Shown here: in pieces, positions 1-6,282 of the stretch
Layout of the letters: every line of letters starts with the position of its first letter
Numbering within the stretch: the first letter of the stretch is position 1
Virus record (IMG/VR): IMGVR_UViG_3300042914_004098
Location: 1-21,006 of that record
DNA from: a virus
Reading direction: 5' to 3' (one strand)
Length of the DNA: 21,006 nucleotides
Notes under the pieces: model-generated
What the model saw: only the letters and a program-made list of their open reading frames with translations
Told to the model about the DNA's origin: nothing
The model's database searches: none
Position numbers and translations under genes: made by a program

Positions 1-1
1 T

Positions 2-124
2 TCAATACCTACTTTTATTTTATTAAAAGATGGTAAAGAAATAAATCGTATAACTGGGGCAAAAACAAGGGGAGAGTTAGAGGACTTTATTAATTATGAA
101 AAAATTGTTCAAGAGGATATTTAA
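2..124 (+). CDS. Thioredoxin, C-terminal fragment (5' end outside window)
   Basis: The reading frame is open from the left edge and ends at a TAA. It encodes about 40 residues beginning SIPTFILLKDGKE and continuing with RITGAK and ELEDFI. This is the characteristic C-terminal half of thioredoxin: the cis-proline loop (SIPT), a beta strand, a turn with DGKE, and the last helix. Thioredoxins reduce protein disulfides in the cytoplasm, and phage versions can act as redox partners for ribonucleotide reductase or as polymerase processivity factors. The CxxC active site lies outside the window and cannot be checked. The next gene starts inside its last codons, which suggests one operon. Confidence 0.8.
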   Translation, partial: SIPTFILLKDGKEINRITGAKTRGELEDFINYEKIVQEDI

Positions 125-482
125 TCCAGATGGGAAAAATATGACTTCAGATGAAAATGAAATAATTGAAAGGCTAATCCTTGAAGGGGCAATGGAAGTT
201 GCTGGAGTTGACGCTGAAAATGGAGAATTATTGTACTCATTTACTCCCAAAATTCAACAAATAATGCCAGAACTATATCATGATCATATGAATTCTGTAA
301 ATGCTGAAATTCTTTCTTTATGGGAAAGAGGGTATGTAGATATAGATTTTTTAGCAAAAGATCCAGTAGTTACTCTTGGACCTAAATCTTTTAATAATAC
401 AGAAATATTAAAATTAACTAAACGTGAAAAATGGTCTATTGAAGAACTTAAAAGACTATCAGGCAAGCATCCTAACAACTAA
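96..482 (+). CDS. Conserved phage protein of unknown function, 128 aa
   Basis: A soluble, acidic protein with no signal peptide or membrane segment. Residues about 20-75 look helical and contain GVDAENGELLYSFTPK followed by PELYHDHMNSVNAEI and a WERGYVDIDF stretch. I recall similar small proteins of unknown function in marine and actinobacterial phages, but I cannot assign a role. The layout resembles a small helix-turn-helix fold, which is inference only. The start is uncertain. The ATG at 96 overlaps the thioredoxin end by 29 bp and has GAGG about 13 nt upstream. The internal ATG at 141 has GGGA about 6 nt upstream and would remove the overlap and the basic N-terminus. Confidence 0.75.
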   Translation: MKKLFKRIFNPDGKNMTSDENEIIERLILEGAMEVAGVDAENGELLYSFTPKIQQIMPELYHDHMNSVNAEILSLWERGYVDIDFLAKDPVVTLGPKSFNNTEILKLTKREKWSIEELKRLSGKHPNN

Positions 483-486
483 ACTC

Positions 487-495
487 TGATATAAT
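487..495 (+). promoter_or_regulatory. Extended -10 promoter, leaderless-type, for the 440-aa gene
   Basis: TGATATAAT is a perfect extended -10 (TG-n-TATAAT). Only 7 nt separate it from the ATG at 503, so transcription would begin at or next to the start codon. No -35 hexamer is evident at 17 bp, as is allowed for extended -10 promoters. There is no Shine-Dalgarno sequence in front of the ATG, which agrees with a leaderless mRNA. Confidence 0.55.
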
Positions 496-502
496 AAAGA
501 TT

Positions 503-1825
503 ATGCCATATCGTGTAGGTGCTAAAGGTTCATTTGGTTGTTCAGGATACCCTGCTTTAAAAGAGGGCACAAATGAAGTTATGGGCTGTCATAAAACTCG
601 TAGTGATGCAGCAGCACAAATTTATGCAATTAATCGTTCTGAAGGCAACATAGGTAAGAACATGAATGAAATTAAAGAAGGCGATTTTGTTATGGGAACA
701 ACAACAGAAGGTCTTATTCATGGAATTGTTGAACACATTATGACTGAAGGCGGAACTCTTGGAACTCCTGGGTCTGAATATGCTTTGCAATCAATGCCAC
801 CAGAAAATCCTGCTATGTCAGTTAGAGTTTACAAAGAAGAAGATGGCAAGTGGGAAGCAACGGCTTACAGCATTGGAATGATGTATGCAGATGCACAAAA
901 AATAGATATTGAAACACATCAGATGGATGCAGAAGAAACAATGAAATCATATAATTCAGATAATGAAGAAGAAGATAAATGGGACAACATGGCTAAGGCT
1001 TGTTGGGTTGGATATGAACAGCGGGGCATGAAAGAAAAAGGTGGACGCATGGTTCCTAACTGTGTTCCAATTGGTAAATTGCAAGAAATAGAAAAAGCAA
1101 AAAGTGTTTCTGTTGGAGATCATGTTTTATTTGCAGTTCCAAAACCTCCAGACAAAACAGAATCTGCTCACGGAATTGTAGAAAGAGTAGAGCGTTCTGG
1201 GAAAGTTACCCTTCCTGGCACAAACGAAACTGTAGAGGCTTCATCAGATAATCCAGTAGCAGTTGTAAGAGTTTATGCTACAAATGAAAACGGTAAAAGA
1301 ACAAGAACGGATAGGCGTGTTGCAAAACCTTTTAGTTCTTTAAGAGTTTCATCTGAACCAATTGATAATGAAAAAATGTATGATATGGAAGAAACCATAG
1401 AAAAGGTTTCTGAGTCAAAACTAAGAGAGTTAGTTGAAAATTATAACAAAGGAAAAGAAGGCGATAAAAAGATTACGGTAGGAACTTTAAGGCAAGTGTA
1501 TAACCGTGGTATTGGCGCATACAGAAGTAATCCATCTTCAGTTCGTGGAAGCGTGTCTAGTGCAGAGCAATGGGCTATGGGCAGAGTAAATGCTTTTATG
1601 GCTGGACTGCGTGGTAGATTTCCAAGAAAACCATTTGACTTAGACCTATTTCCAAAAGGTCATCCAAGATCAACTAAAAAATCTTTGTTTGAAAATTTTG
1701 CAAAAAATGTAGACAAACCAACAAGAGTAAAAGAATTATTTAATGAATCAAATAATATAAATAAAAATACAGAAAGTTGGAGCGGATCAATATTTGATTT
1801 AAATCCGTTTAAAAATAATGGCTAA
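503..1825 (+). CDS. Multidomain phage protein with duplicated HVA1/SH3-like modules, probably head-associated, 440 aa
   Basis: Four kinds of segment can be seen. Residues 1-48 (PYRVGAKGSFGCSGYPALKE, then a GCHKT motif) match the small module often found at the end of phage head maturation proteases. Residues about 54-140 and about 200-290 are two related beta-rich units, each beginning with a KEGDFVMG or SVGDHVLFAV strand, followed by HGIVE and a VRVYxEE/ATNENGK strand, resembling HVA1 (DUF2945) SH3-like domains. Residues about 158-192 (WVGYEQRGMKEKGGRMVPNC) are a short conserved phage motif. Residues about 305-395 are basic (TLRQVYNRGIGAYRSNP, WAMGRVNAF) and may bind DNA or other head proteins. 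No protease triad is visible. A role in head assembly is inference from the modules. The ATG follows an extended -10 with no leader. Confidence 0.75.
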   Translation: MPYRVGAKGSFGCSGYPALKEGTNEVMGCHKTRSDAAAQIYAINRSEGNIGKNMNEIKEGDFVMGTTTEGLIHGIVEHIMTEGGTLGTPGSEYALQSMPPENPAMSVRVYKEEDGKWEATAYSIGMMYADAQKIDIETHQMDAEETMKSYNSDNEEEDKWDNMAKACWVGYEQRGMKEKGGRMVPNCVPIGKLQEIEKAKSVSVGDHVLFAVPKPPDKTESAHGIVERVERSGKVTLPGTNETVEASSDNPVAVVRVYATNENGKRTRTDRRVAKPFSSLRVSSEPIDNEKMYDMEETIEKVSESKLRELVENYNKGKEGDKKITVGTLRQVYNRGIGAYRSNPSSVRGSVSSAEQWAMGRVNAFMAGLRGRFPRKPFDLDLFPKGHPRSTKKSLFENFAKNVDKPTRVKELFNESNNINKNTESWSGSIFDLNPFKNNG

Positions 1826-1976
1826 TAGATCATCTGCTTCTTATTACTCAACTCATGGATTTAATCCAATGCAAATTAAAGATGGCAGAATCGTTCGTTT
1901 AAGAAAAGACGGCAGCATTAAAGCGGACTTAGGTCCATATAAACAAAAGCAGAAGAAGGTGGTAAGCAATGGCTAA
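1818..1976 (+). CDS. Small basic phage protein, 52 aa
   Basis: The ORF begins MANRSSASYYSTHGFNPMQ and continues with IKDGRIVRLRKDGSIKADLG, ending in a Lys-rich tail. It overlaps the previous stop by 8 nt (ATGGCTAA), and the next gene overlaps its own stop with the same 8 bases, so translation is probably coupled. DGRIVRLRKDGS reads like a short beta hairpin. I recognise no family. The start is fixed by the overlap, since no other ATG lies upstream in frame close by. Confidence 0.65.
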   Translation: MANRSSASYYSTHGFNPMQIKDGRIVRLRKDGSIKADLGPYKQKQKKVVSNG

Positions 1977-2076
1977 TAAAGAACAAAAGGGCAATACTAA
2001 TAAAAAGAAAGAGCCAAAGATGACTCTTAAAGAAAAACGTGCTATAAAACAAGAAAAGAAACGGGGTAAAAAGTGA
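1969..2076 (+). CDS. Lys-rich micro-protein, 35 aa
   Basis: About half of the residues are Lys, Arg or Glu (MANKEQKGNTNKKKEPKMTL, then KEKRAIKQEKKRGKK). Such charged mini-proteins recur in actinophage structural regions, but no function is established. It starts inside the previous stop (ATGGCTAA), and its AAGTGA end is overlapped by the GTG of the next ORF. Protein-like status is supported by this chain of overlaps rather than by homology. Confidence 0.5.
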   Translation: MANKEQKGNTNKKKEPKMTLKEKRAIKQEKKRGKK

Positions 2077-2195
2077 GTACATTTTATTTTTTGCATTCAT
2101 TAGCAATAGGATTATTAATGATTGCATCATTTTTTTGGGGCAAATCATATGAAAAGAATAAGGTAAAAGAGCATGGCCGATACATACGCTCCTAA
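2073..2195 (+). CDS. Small single-pass membrane protein, 40 aa, GTG start
   Basis: The proposed GTG start overlaps the preceding TGA as GTGA. Residues about 3-23 (STFYFLHSLAIGLLMIASFF) form one hydrophobic helix, followed by a basic tail (GKSYEKNKVKEHGR). It overlaps the start of the next gene by 23 nt. No family is recognised. It is plausible as a small membrane accessory protein, but the support is only reading-frame continuity, the overlap pattern and the clean transmembrane helix. Confidence 0.45.
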   Translation: MSTFYFLHSLAIGLLMIASFFWGKSYEKNKVKEHGRYIRS

Positions 2196-2541
2196 TTCTG
2201 GCATGAAGGCTGCTGCTCGTCGTGCATTAAAGTGGAAAGCAGATGGCAAAGCAACAGGTGCTGGAACTCCAGTTGGTTGGGGTAGAGCAACAGACATAGT
2301 TGCTGGTAGAGCAATGTCTCTTAGTGTTGTTAAAAGAATGTTTTCTTTTTTTTCTCGTCACGAAGTAGATAAAAAAGGTAAAGGGTTTTTTGATGGTCCA
2401 GAATTTCCTTCTAACGGAAGAATTATGTGGGACGCTTGGGGAGGAGATGCAGGGTTCTCCTGGAGCCGTGCAATTGTAGAAAGAGAAAAGAAAAGGGTAG
2501 AAAAAATTTGGCAGGGAACTGCCTTTGATCTAAAAAAATAA
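2173..2541 (+). CDS. Phage head-protein-associated domain protein, 122 aa
   Basis: The pattern GWGRATDIVAGRAMSLSVVK, then RMFSFFSRHEVDKKGKGF, GRIMWDAWGGDAG and WSRAIVE is one I recognise as a stand-alone version of a module that often sits in phage prohead protease or head morphogenesis polypeptides. The module is predicted to be helical and ends in a basic tail. The N-terminus (KAAARRALKWKADGKATGAG) is strongly basic. Its neighbour, the 440-aa protein, carries other head-protease-linked modules, which fits a role in head assembly. The ATG has AAAAGAG 1-2 nt too close to be a strong Shine-Dalgarno; translation may be coupled to the preceding ORF. Confidence 0.75.
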   Translation: MADTYAPNSGMKAAARRALKWKADGKATGAGTPVGWGRATDIVAGRAMSLSVVKRMFSFFSRHEVDKKGKGFFDGPEFPSNGRIMWDAWGGDAGFSWSRAIVEREKKRVEKIWQGTAFDLKK

Positions 2542-2550
2542 GGGGGGTAT

Positions 2551-2712
2551 ATGGATAATTTAGAAAAAAATGAATTGATCCAGTTGTTAACATTTTATAA
2601 ACAAAAACTATCTGATACAGAGTTGGAGTTATTAAAATTACAACTTGAGGTTAATAAACTTAATTCTATGGTTTTAAGTTTAGCCAAGGGACCAGAGAAA
2701 AAAACTAAATAA
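2551..2712 (+). CDS. Short coiled-coil protein, 53 aa
   Basis: The ORF reads MDNLEKNELIQLLTFYKQKL followed by SDTELELLKLQLEVNKLNSM and a Lys-rich end. Leucine and isoleucine spacing from residue 4 to about 43 fits a heptad coiled coil. AGGGGGG lies 5-6 nt upstream of the ATG and is an excellent ribosome-binding site. One base separates its stop from the next ATG (TAAGATGG). It may be a small oligomerising accessory or chaperone; no family is recognised. Confidence 0.65.
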   Translation: MDNLEKNELIQLLTFYKQKLSDTELELLKLQLEVNKLNSMVLSLAKGPEKKTK

Positions 2713-2713
2713 G

Positions 2714-3142
2714 ATGGAATATTTATTAATTATAGGCTTGACATTGTTGTGTTCTTGGTCTATAATTAAAATATCAAATAAAAGAAGGATGATATTTTTA
2801 GGCAAACATAAATATAGACAAAGTTCTATTTATGAAATGGTTAAAGATGTTATTCCAAAACAAACGTTTGATAAGCCTAAAGTTATAACGCAGTCTCAAA
2901 AACATATTCAAAAAAATATGCTTAGGGTAGTAATAACTGAAGGAAAAGCATATTGGATATTGGATAATGTTTTTTATACTGCAAATGCTATAAACGGCAG
3001 GGTAGATGAAGAAACAATAAAACCATTAGATGTTGAAGGTATGCCAGCAAAAGAATTAGACAAAATGTTATCAATACTTGATGACTTAAAACAAGGGGTA
3101 GGACCAAATGATAGTGGCAGTTCAGGGAACAAAAGAGTTTAA
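2714..3142 (+). CDS. Membrane-anchored phage protein of unknown function, 142 aa
   Basis: Residues 1-18 (MEYLLIIGLTLLCSWSII) form an N-terminal membrane anchor, followed by a basic KRR turn and a roughly 120-residue cytoplasmic domain. The domain includes a beta-strand pair (LRVVITEGKAYWILDNVFYT) and an acidic C-terminal helix with a stretch PLDVEGMPAKELDKMLSILD. Similar small anchored proteins occur in actinophages without known function. Its last 35 bp overlap the start of the next gene in another frame. Confidence 0.7.
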   Translation: MEYLLIIGLTLLCSWSIIKISNKRRMIFLGKHKYRQSSIYEMVKDVIPKQTFDKPKVITQSQKHIQKNMLRVVITEGKAYWILDNVFYTANAINGRVDEETIKPLDVEGMPAKELDKMLSILDDLKQGVGPNDSGSSGNKRV

Positions 3143-3458
3143 CGACTACAACGTATTTTTACGTGCTATGAGTGTTGCCCTATCTGGAATGAAAAATGGA
3201 GATAATGAATTCATTATTTATTCTGTTGGTCCATCAAGAATAAATCATTTCGTTTCAGAGTTTTCTAATCTATCAGAACGTGGAATGAAAGCACGAGGTA
3301 AAAAAATTAAATTTTATAATGCAGCCCCAGCATGGTTGAGTGAAAATATAAATCAAATTAATTATTTTGCTTTTTTAAGTCGTCCAAAAGAACCAAAGTC
3401 AAAATTGGTTTTAGTTGCAGAAGCAAACAATATTGATGTTGGTCTTTTTAGATATTAG
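3108..3458 (+). CDS. Rossmann-like small protein (SLOG/DUF2493-like), 116 aa
   Basis: The N-terminus MIVAVQGTKEFNDYNVFLRA has the strand-loop-helix start (hydrophobic strand, then GTKEF) of the YspA/DUF2493 branch of the SLOG nucleotide-binding superfamily. It is followed by FIIYSVGPSRINHF, the segment LSERGMKARGKKIKFY, and IDYFAFLS-like residues (INYFAFLSRPKEPKSKLV). SLOG domains bind nucleotides or derivatives; the ligand here is unknown. The protein is at the short end for the family. The ATG lies within the previous gene. A GTG two codons downstream is a possible alternative start. Confidence 0.65.
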   Translation: MIVAVQGTKEFNDYNVFLRAMSVALSGMKNGDNEFIIYSVGPSRINHFVSEFSNLSERGMKARGKKIKFYNAAPAWLSENINQINYFAFLSRPKEPKSKLVLVAEANNIDVGLFRY

Positions 3459-3467
3459 GAGAATAAA

Positions 3468-3677
3468 ATGATTATTAGAAGTTTAAACACAATGGAAAAA
3501 ATTGTAAACAAAAATCAAAACTTGATTTGGCGTGGCTGGGATGTTATTGATTTAAAAGAATCAGAAATAGCAAGAACTTCTCCAGTAGGTATTAGAGTAA
3601 AAGATAAATGGTATTTGCATAGAACTTATAAACCTGGTCGTAATGGTTGGGATATACCAAATAAGTATAAGGATTAA
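3468..3677 (+). CDS. Conserved small phage protein, 69 aa
   Basis: The sequence has an N-terminal helix (MEKIVNKNQNLIWRGWDVID) and a C-terminal set of aromatic and basic residues (KWYLHRTYKPGRNGWDIPNK). The ending GWDIPNKY is a pattern I recall in small actinophage proteins of unknown role. The start is supported by AGGAG 6 nt upstream of the ATG. It lies 9 nt after the preceding stop and 2 nt before the TTG of WhiB, so it is part of the same operon. Confidence 0.7.
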   Translation: MIIRSLNTMEKIVNKNQNLIWRGWDVIDLKESEIARTSPVGIRVKDKWYLHRTYKPGRNGWDIPNKYKD

Positions 3678-3679
3678 TC

Positions 3680-3961
3680 TTGAAGCAGCATTTGTGGAAA
3701 GATGAAGCCGTATGTTTAGGGCTTGAAACAAATATTTATTTTGATAAATATGAAGATCAAGAAGAGTCTAGATATAATGTTGACGCACTTTGTAAGCAAT
3801 GTCCAGTTAGAAAAATATGCTTTGCCAATGGCGTCTCTGGAAAAGAATGGGGCGTTTGGGGTGGAGTTTATTTAGAGGGTGGAGAAGTTTCAAGGGAATT
3901 CAACAAGCATAAAACTAAACAAGACTGGTCAAATACTTGGCAAGCATTGACAATGGAGTAA
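3680..3961 (+). CDS. WhiB-family iron-sulfur transcription regulator (phage Wbl protein), 93 aa
   Basis: Wbl proteins carry a 4Fe-4S cluster and bind region 4 of the principal sigma factor to alter promoter choice. Phage copies can repress the host whiB gene or take part in superinfection control. All four cluster ligands are visible: Cys12, then Cys38-x2-Cys41-x5-Cys47 in DALCKQCPVRKICFANG. The family turn GVWGG is at residues 58-62. The C-terminal tail is acidic and basic mixed, without a strong AT-hook. The start is TTG at 3680, with AAGGA 6-7 nt upstream; there is no closer ATG. Wbl proteins are essentially restricted to Actinobacteria and their phages, which anchors the host assignment. 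Confidence 0.93.
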   Translation: MKQHLWKDEAVCLGLETNIYFDKYEDQEESRYNVDALCKQCPVRKICFANGVSGKEWGVWGGVYLEGGEVSREFNKHKTKQDWSNTWQALTME

Positions 3962-3962
3962 A

Positions 3963-4772
3963 ATGGAAAAAAAATATTATTTTTTAGCAGGGCTTCCACG
4001 CTCTGGCAATACAGTTTTATCTAGCATTTTAAACCAAAATGATAAAATCTATTGCAGTTCATTAAGTCCAATTTCAGATATCTTATGGAGTTATGACCAA
4101 TCCTTACAAAATTCTGAAAACTTTAAAATGAATCCTAATAATAACGTAATTGATGTTGGTCAAGGTATTGTAACAAACTATTATAAAAATATAAAAAAAG
4201 AAACAATAATTGACAGGGAAAAAGGTTGGGCAGCATTAGGTAATTTAGAACTTATAAGAAAATATATAGATAAAAATCCAAAAATTATATTTACCGTTCG
4301 CCCAACTATTGAGATTTTAACTTCTTTTATTAATTTATTAGATGAAGATTCTTATTTAGACGAAGACATGATAAGGTATGGTTGGGCCTACAAAAAATAT
4401 TTAAGTAAAAATGATAACAGGTGTGATTTTCTAATGCGTCCAGGAGGTCAGATTGATTTATCCCTATTATCTTTAAATCAAGTTTTAGATTCAAATAATA
4501 AAGATAATTTTTGTATAGTAGAATACAACAGTCTTGTTGAAAATCCAAAAGAGACTATGAATAAAATTTATAACTTTTTAGAAATTTCAAACTATGAACA
4601 TGATTTTAATAATATAACAAAAGCAGAGGAAATCTTTAATCTAGACTTAGGTCTTCCAGAAAACTTGCATAATGTTAGGAAAAAAATAAACAAAATAAGT
4701 AAAGATCCTAAAACAGTTTTATCAAATTACATTATTGATAAATATTCAAACGATGAATGGAGCAAAAAATGA
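3963..4772 (+). CDS. PAPS-dependent sulfotransferase-like protein, 269 aa
   Basis: The N-terminus has YYFLAGLPRSGNTVLSSILN, the 5'-phosphosulfate-binding loop of sulfotransferases (P-loop-like PRSGNT at about residues 12-17). Residues about 105-120 (KIIFTVRPTIEILTSFINLL) match the strand and helix that bind the 3'-phosphate of PAPS, where the family usually has RxPxxxxxS. Such enzymes move a sulfuryl group from PAPS to a sugar, lipid or protein hydroxyl; the acceptor cannot be read from sequence. The following gene, joined by an ATGA overlap, has an APS kinase domain that could supply PAPS. The downstream glycan operon offers possible acceptors. AT-rich codon use matches the neighbours. Confidence 0.8.
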   Translation: MEKKYYFLAGLPRSGNTVLSSILNQNDKIYCSSLSPISDILWSYDQSLQNSENFKMNPNNNVIDVGQGIVTNYYKNIKKETIIDREKGWAALGNLELIRKYIDKNPKIIFTVRPTIEILTSFINLLDEDSYLDEDMIRYGWAYKKYLSKNDNRCDFLMRPGGQIDLSLLSLNQVLDSNNKDNFCIVEYNSLVENPKETMNKIYNFLEISNYEHDFNNITKAEEIFNLDLGLPENLHNVRKKINKISKDPKTVLSNYIIDKYSNDEWSKK

Positions 4773-5530
4773 TTATACAAATAATTGGTCTGCCTGGTTC
4801 TGGTAAAACAGAACTGGCAAAAGCCCTTAAAGAGCGTATTAACGCTATTCATCTTAATGCAGATGAGGTACGTGCTACAGTAAACTCTGATCTTGGTTTT
4901 ACCGCTGAAGATCGCATAGAGCAAGCACGACGCATGGGTGAGATGGCTAGACTTATTGCTAAACAGGGAGTCGCTCCAGTAATTGTAGATTTTGTCTGTC
5001 CAACAGATGCTACAAGAGAAACATTTGGCAAGCCAGACATTTTAATTTTTATGGATACAATTCAAAGGGGTAGATTTGAAGACACAAATAAAATATTTAC
5101 AGCACCGAAAAAGTTTGACTTTATGTTTTCTGATCATGAAAAAAATCCATACGAAAAAGCAAGTTTAATTATTTCTTTGTTTGAATTACATGATTGGTCT
5201 GCACCAACAACACTTATGCTTGGTCGCTATCAACCATGGCATGAAGGTCATCATGCTTTGTATTTACAGGCTGGAATGAGAACAAACCAAGTACTACTTG
5301 GAGTACGTAATACACATAATACTAGCGAAAAGGATCCACTTACATTTGATGAAGTAAAGGGTTATATTGCTAAGGATGAGTTTATGAAAGATGCAATGGT
5401 ATTGCGTTTGCCAAACATTACTAACATTGTCTATGGCCGTGACGTGGGATATAAAATTGAACAAGTAGATTTGGGGGCAGACATTCATGCTATTTCGGCT
5501 ACTGAAAAACGTCGTGAACTGGGTATCTAA
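4769..5530 (+). CDS. APS kinase-like / HxGH nucleotidyltransferase fusion, 253 aa
   Basis: Residues 1-135 resemble adenylylsulfate (APS) kinase. There is a Walker A GLPGSGKT at 7-14, NADEVR at 30-35, DLGFTAEDRIEQARRMGEMA at 41-60 (the signature of CysC-type kinases), and a VIVDFVCPT strand. APS kinase makes PAPS. Residues about 145-253 are an HxGH-class nucleotidyltransferase: GRYQPWHEGHH (HEGH at 158-161), TFDEV, YGRD, and a C-terminal ISATEKR at 242-248, the phosphate-binding ISSTxxR-like motif. This half is closest in look to NMN or glycerol-phosphate nucleotidyltransferases. ATP sulfurylase belongs to the same superfamily, so a minimal PAPS synthase is possible but unproven. The start is M at 4769 (ATGA overlap, GGAG upstream) rather than the in-frame ATG at 4757. 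Confidence 0.8.
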   Translation: MIIQIIGLPGSGKTELAKALKERINAIHLNADEVRATVNSDLGFTAEDRIEQARRMGEMARLIAKQGVAPVIVDFVCPTDATRETFGKPDILIFMDTIQRGRFEDTNKIFTAPKKFDFMFSDHEKNPYEKASLIISLFELHDWSAPTTLMLGRYQPWHEGHHALYLQAGMRTNQVLLGVRNTHNTSEKDPLTFDEVKGYIAKDEFMKDAMVLRLPNITNIVYGRDVGYKIEQVDLGADIHAISATEKRRELGI

Positions 5531-5618
5531 TGTTGGACACGGAATTGCAGATGCAGAAGATAGATTTGTTAAAAGCATGTTTGAAGAGGACATAGATCAT
5601 GAAAGTAACGAAGACTAG
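5514..5618 (+). CDS. Possible micro-protein, 34 aa, GTG start (uncertain)
   Basis: The gap between the kinase fusion and the DUF2061 gene contains a frame reading M(V)NWVSNVGHGIADAEDRF followed by VKSMFEEDIDHESNED. The composition is protein-like and acidic. It overlaps the previous gene by 17 nt and the next by 20 nt. A competing 21-codon frame starts with the TAATG overlap at 5530 but gives an unconvincing peptide. There is no clear Shine-Dalgarno for the GTG. Confidence 0.4.
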   Translation: MNWVSNVGHGIADAEDRFVKSMFEEDIDHESNED

Positions 5619-5802
5619 ATCATTTGTTAAAGCACTAAGTTATCGTATTTGGGGAACACTATCCTCTGTTGTTGTTGCTTATGTTATTACAAAAAATGTT
5701 TCTCTATCTATAACAATTGCTTTTTGGGAAACTGTTGTTAAAATATTTATTTATTACGCACATGAACGTGGTTGGAATTATATTCAATGGGGAAGAAAAT
5801 AA
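5599..5802 (+). CDS. DUF2061 membrane protein, 67 aa
   Basis: The pattern TRSFVKALSYRIWGTLSSVV, the segment AYVITKNVSLSITIAFWETV and the end KIFIYYAHERGWNYIQWG match DUF2061 throughout. The family SYRxxGT, E-x-x-x-K-x-x-x-Y-Y-x-HER-x-W core is intact and the length is typical. There are two membrane helices. The function is unknown. In Bacteria the domain occurs alone or fused to sulfate-assimilation enzymes such as APS kinase, so its place just after an APS-kinase-like gene is notable. AGAGG lies about 9 nt upstream of the ATG. The stop overlaps the next start as TAATG. Confidence 0.9.
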   Translation: MKVTKTRSFVKALSYRIWGTLSSVVVAYVITKNVSLSITIAFWETVVKIFIYYAHERGWNYIQWGRK

Positions 5803-6032
5803 TGTATACGGATCAAATGCGTAGAATTGTTCATAACATTAAACCACCTAAAGGATTTGGAATAGAAATTATTGACAACGATCACTTCCTTACGGTAAAA
5901 TTAGATGAGAAAAAGTTTTTAAGCATGGGACATGATGATAAAATATCAGCACTTCAATATGTTGTAAAACTTAAAAAAGCATTAGAAGATTGTGGAGCAA
6001 TTGTTTTGGTAACAAGAGAGGCACTTAAATGA
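5802..6032 (+). CDS. Small phage protein of unknown function, 76 aa
   Basis: Starting at the TAATG overlap, the protein reads MYTDQMRRIVHNIKPPKGFG, with a later FLTVKLDEKKFLSM strand pair and a long helix ending in VTREALK. This start has GGGGAAG upstream and is preferred over an in-frame ATG 30 nt earlier that would overlap DUF2061. The FGIEIIDNDHFLTVKLDE region suggests a small alpha/beta fold. I recognise no family. Confidence 0.7.
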   Translation: MYTDQMRRIVHNIKPPKGFGIEIIDNDHFLTVKLDEKKFLSMGHDDKISALQYVVKLKKALEDCGAIVLVTREALK

Positions 6033-6160
6033 TTAAACAACTATTCAAAATTATTGTTTGTAAGGTTAAAAGTCATATCTTGGTTACTGCTGGAACATGT
6101 CCCTTTACTGGGAAAAGTTATAACGCCTGTACAAGATGTGGAGCAATGATAGCAATATGA
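6029..6160 (+). CDS. DUF1660-like small zinc-binding protein, 43 aa
   Basis: The ORF starts in an ATGA overlap and reads MIKQLFKIIVCKVKSHILVT, then AGTCPFTGKSYNACTRCGAM. The order of Cys and His (VCKVKSH, and a terminal CTRCG) with the FTGKSYNACTRCG end resembles the DUF1660 prophage family, which folds around one metal ion. The spacing is compact, so the match is by pattern only. It is coupled at both ends by ATGA overlaps to its neighbours. Confidence 0.6.
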   Translation: MIKQLFKIIVCKVKSHILVTAGTCPFTGKSYNACTRCGAMIAI

Positions 6161-6282
6161 AAAAGAAAACAAAAATATTAATACTAATAACCTTATCCTT
6201 CTTAACTGCCGTAACGCTTTGGGCAGCATCCAATCTAAAAAGAATATCTGACTTAGATATTTTTGATGTAGAAGAGGACTAA
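6157..6282 (+). CDS. Small membrane-anchored protein, 41 aa
   Basis: A basic start (MKKKTK) is followed by one hydrophobic segment (ILILITLSFLTAVTLWAA) and an acidic tail (DLDIFDVEED). The layout is that of a signal-anchor protein with a short charged tail; no signal-peptidase site is obvious. It begins in an ATGA overlap and ends in a TAATG overlap with the repair gene. Confidence 0.6.
   Translation: MKKKTKILILITLSFLTAVTLWAASNLKRISDLDIFDVEED

Noticed and set aside
1918-2148. 76-codon minus-strand frame with hydrophobic sequence
   Set aside because: It is the complement of Lys-rich AAA/AAG codons and of a + strand membrane segment, and it opposes a chain of overlapping + genes.
5530-5595. 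21-codon ORF starting at the TAATG overlap after the kinase fusion
   Set aside because: It is too short, with no protein-like pattern; the alternative frame at 5514-5618 is more convincing.
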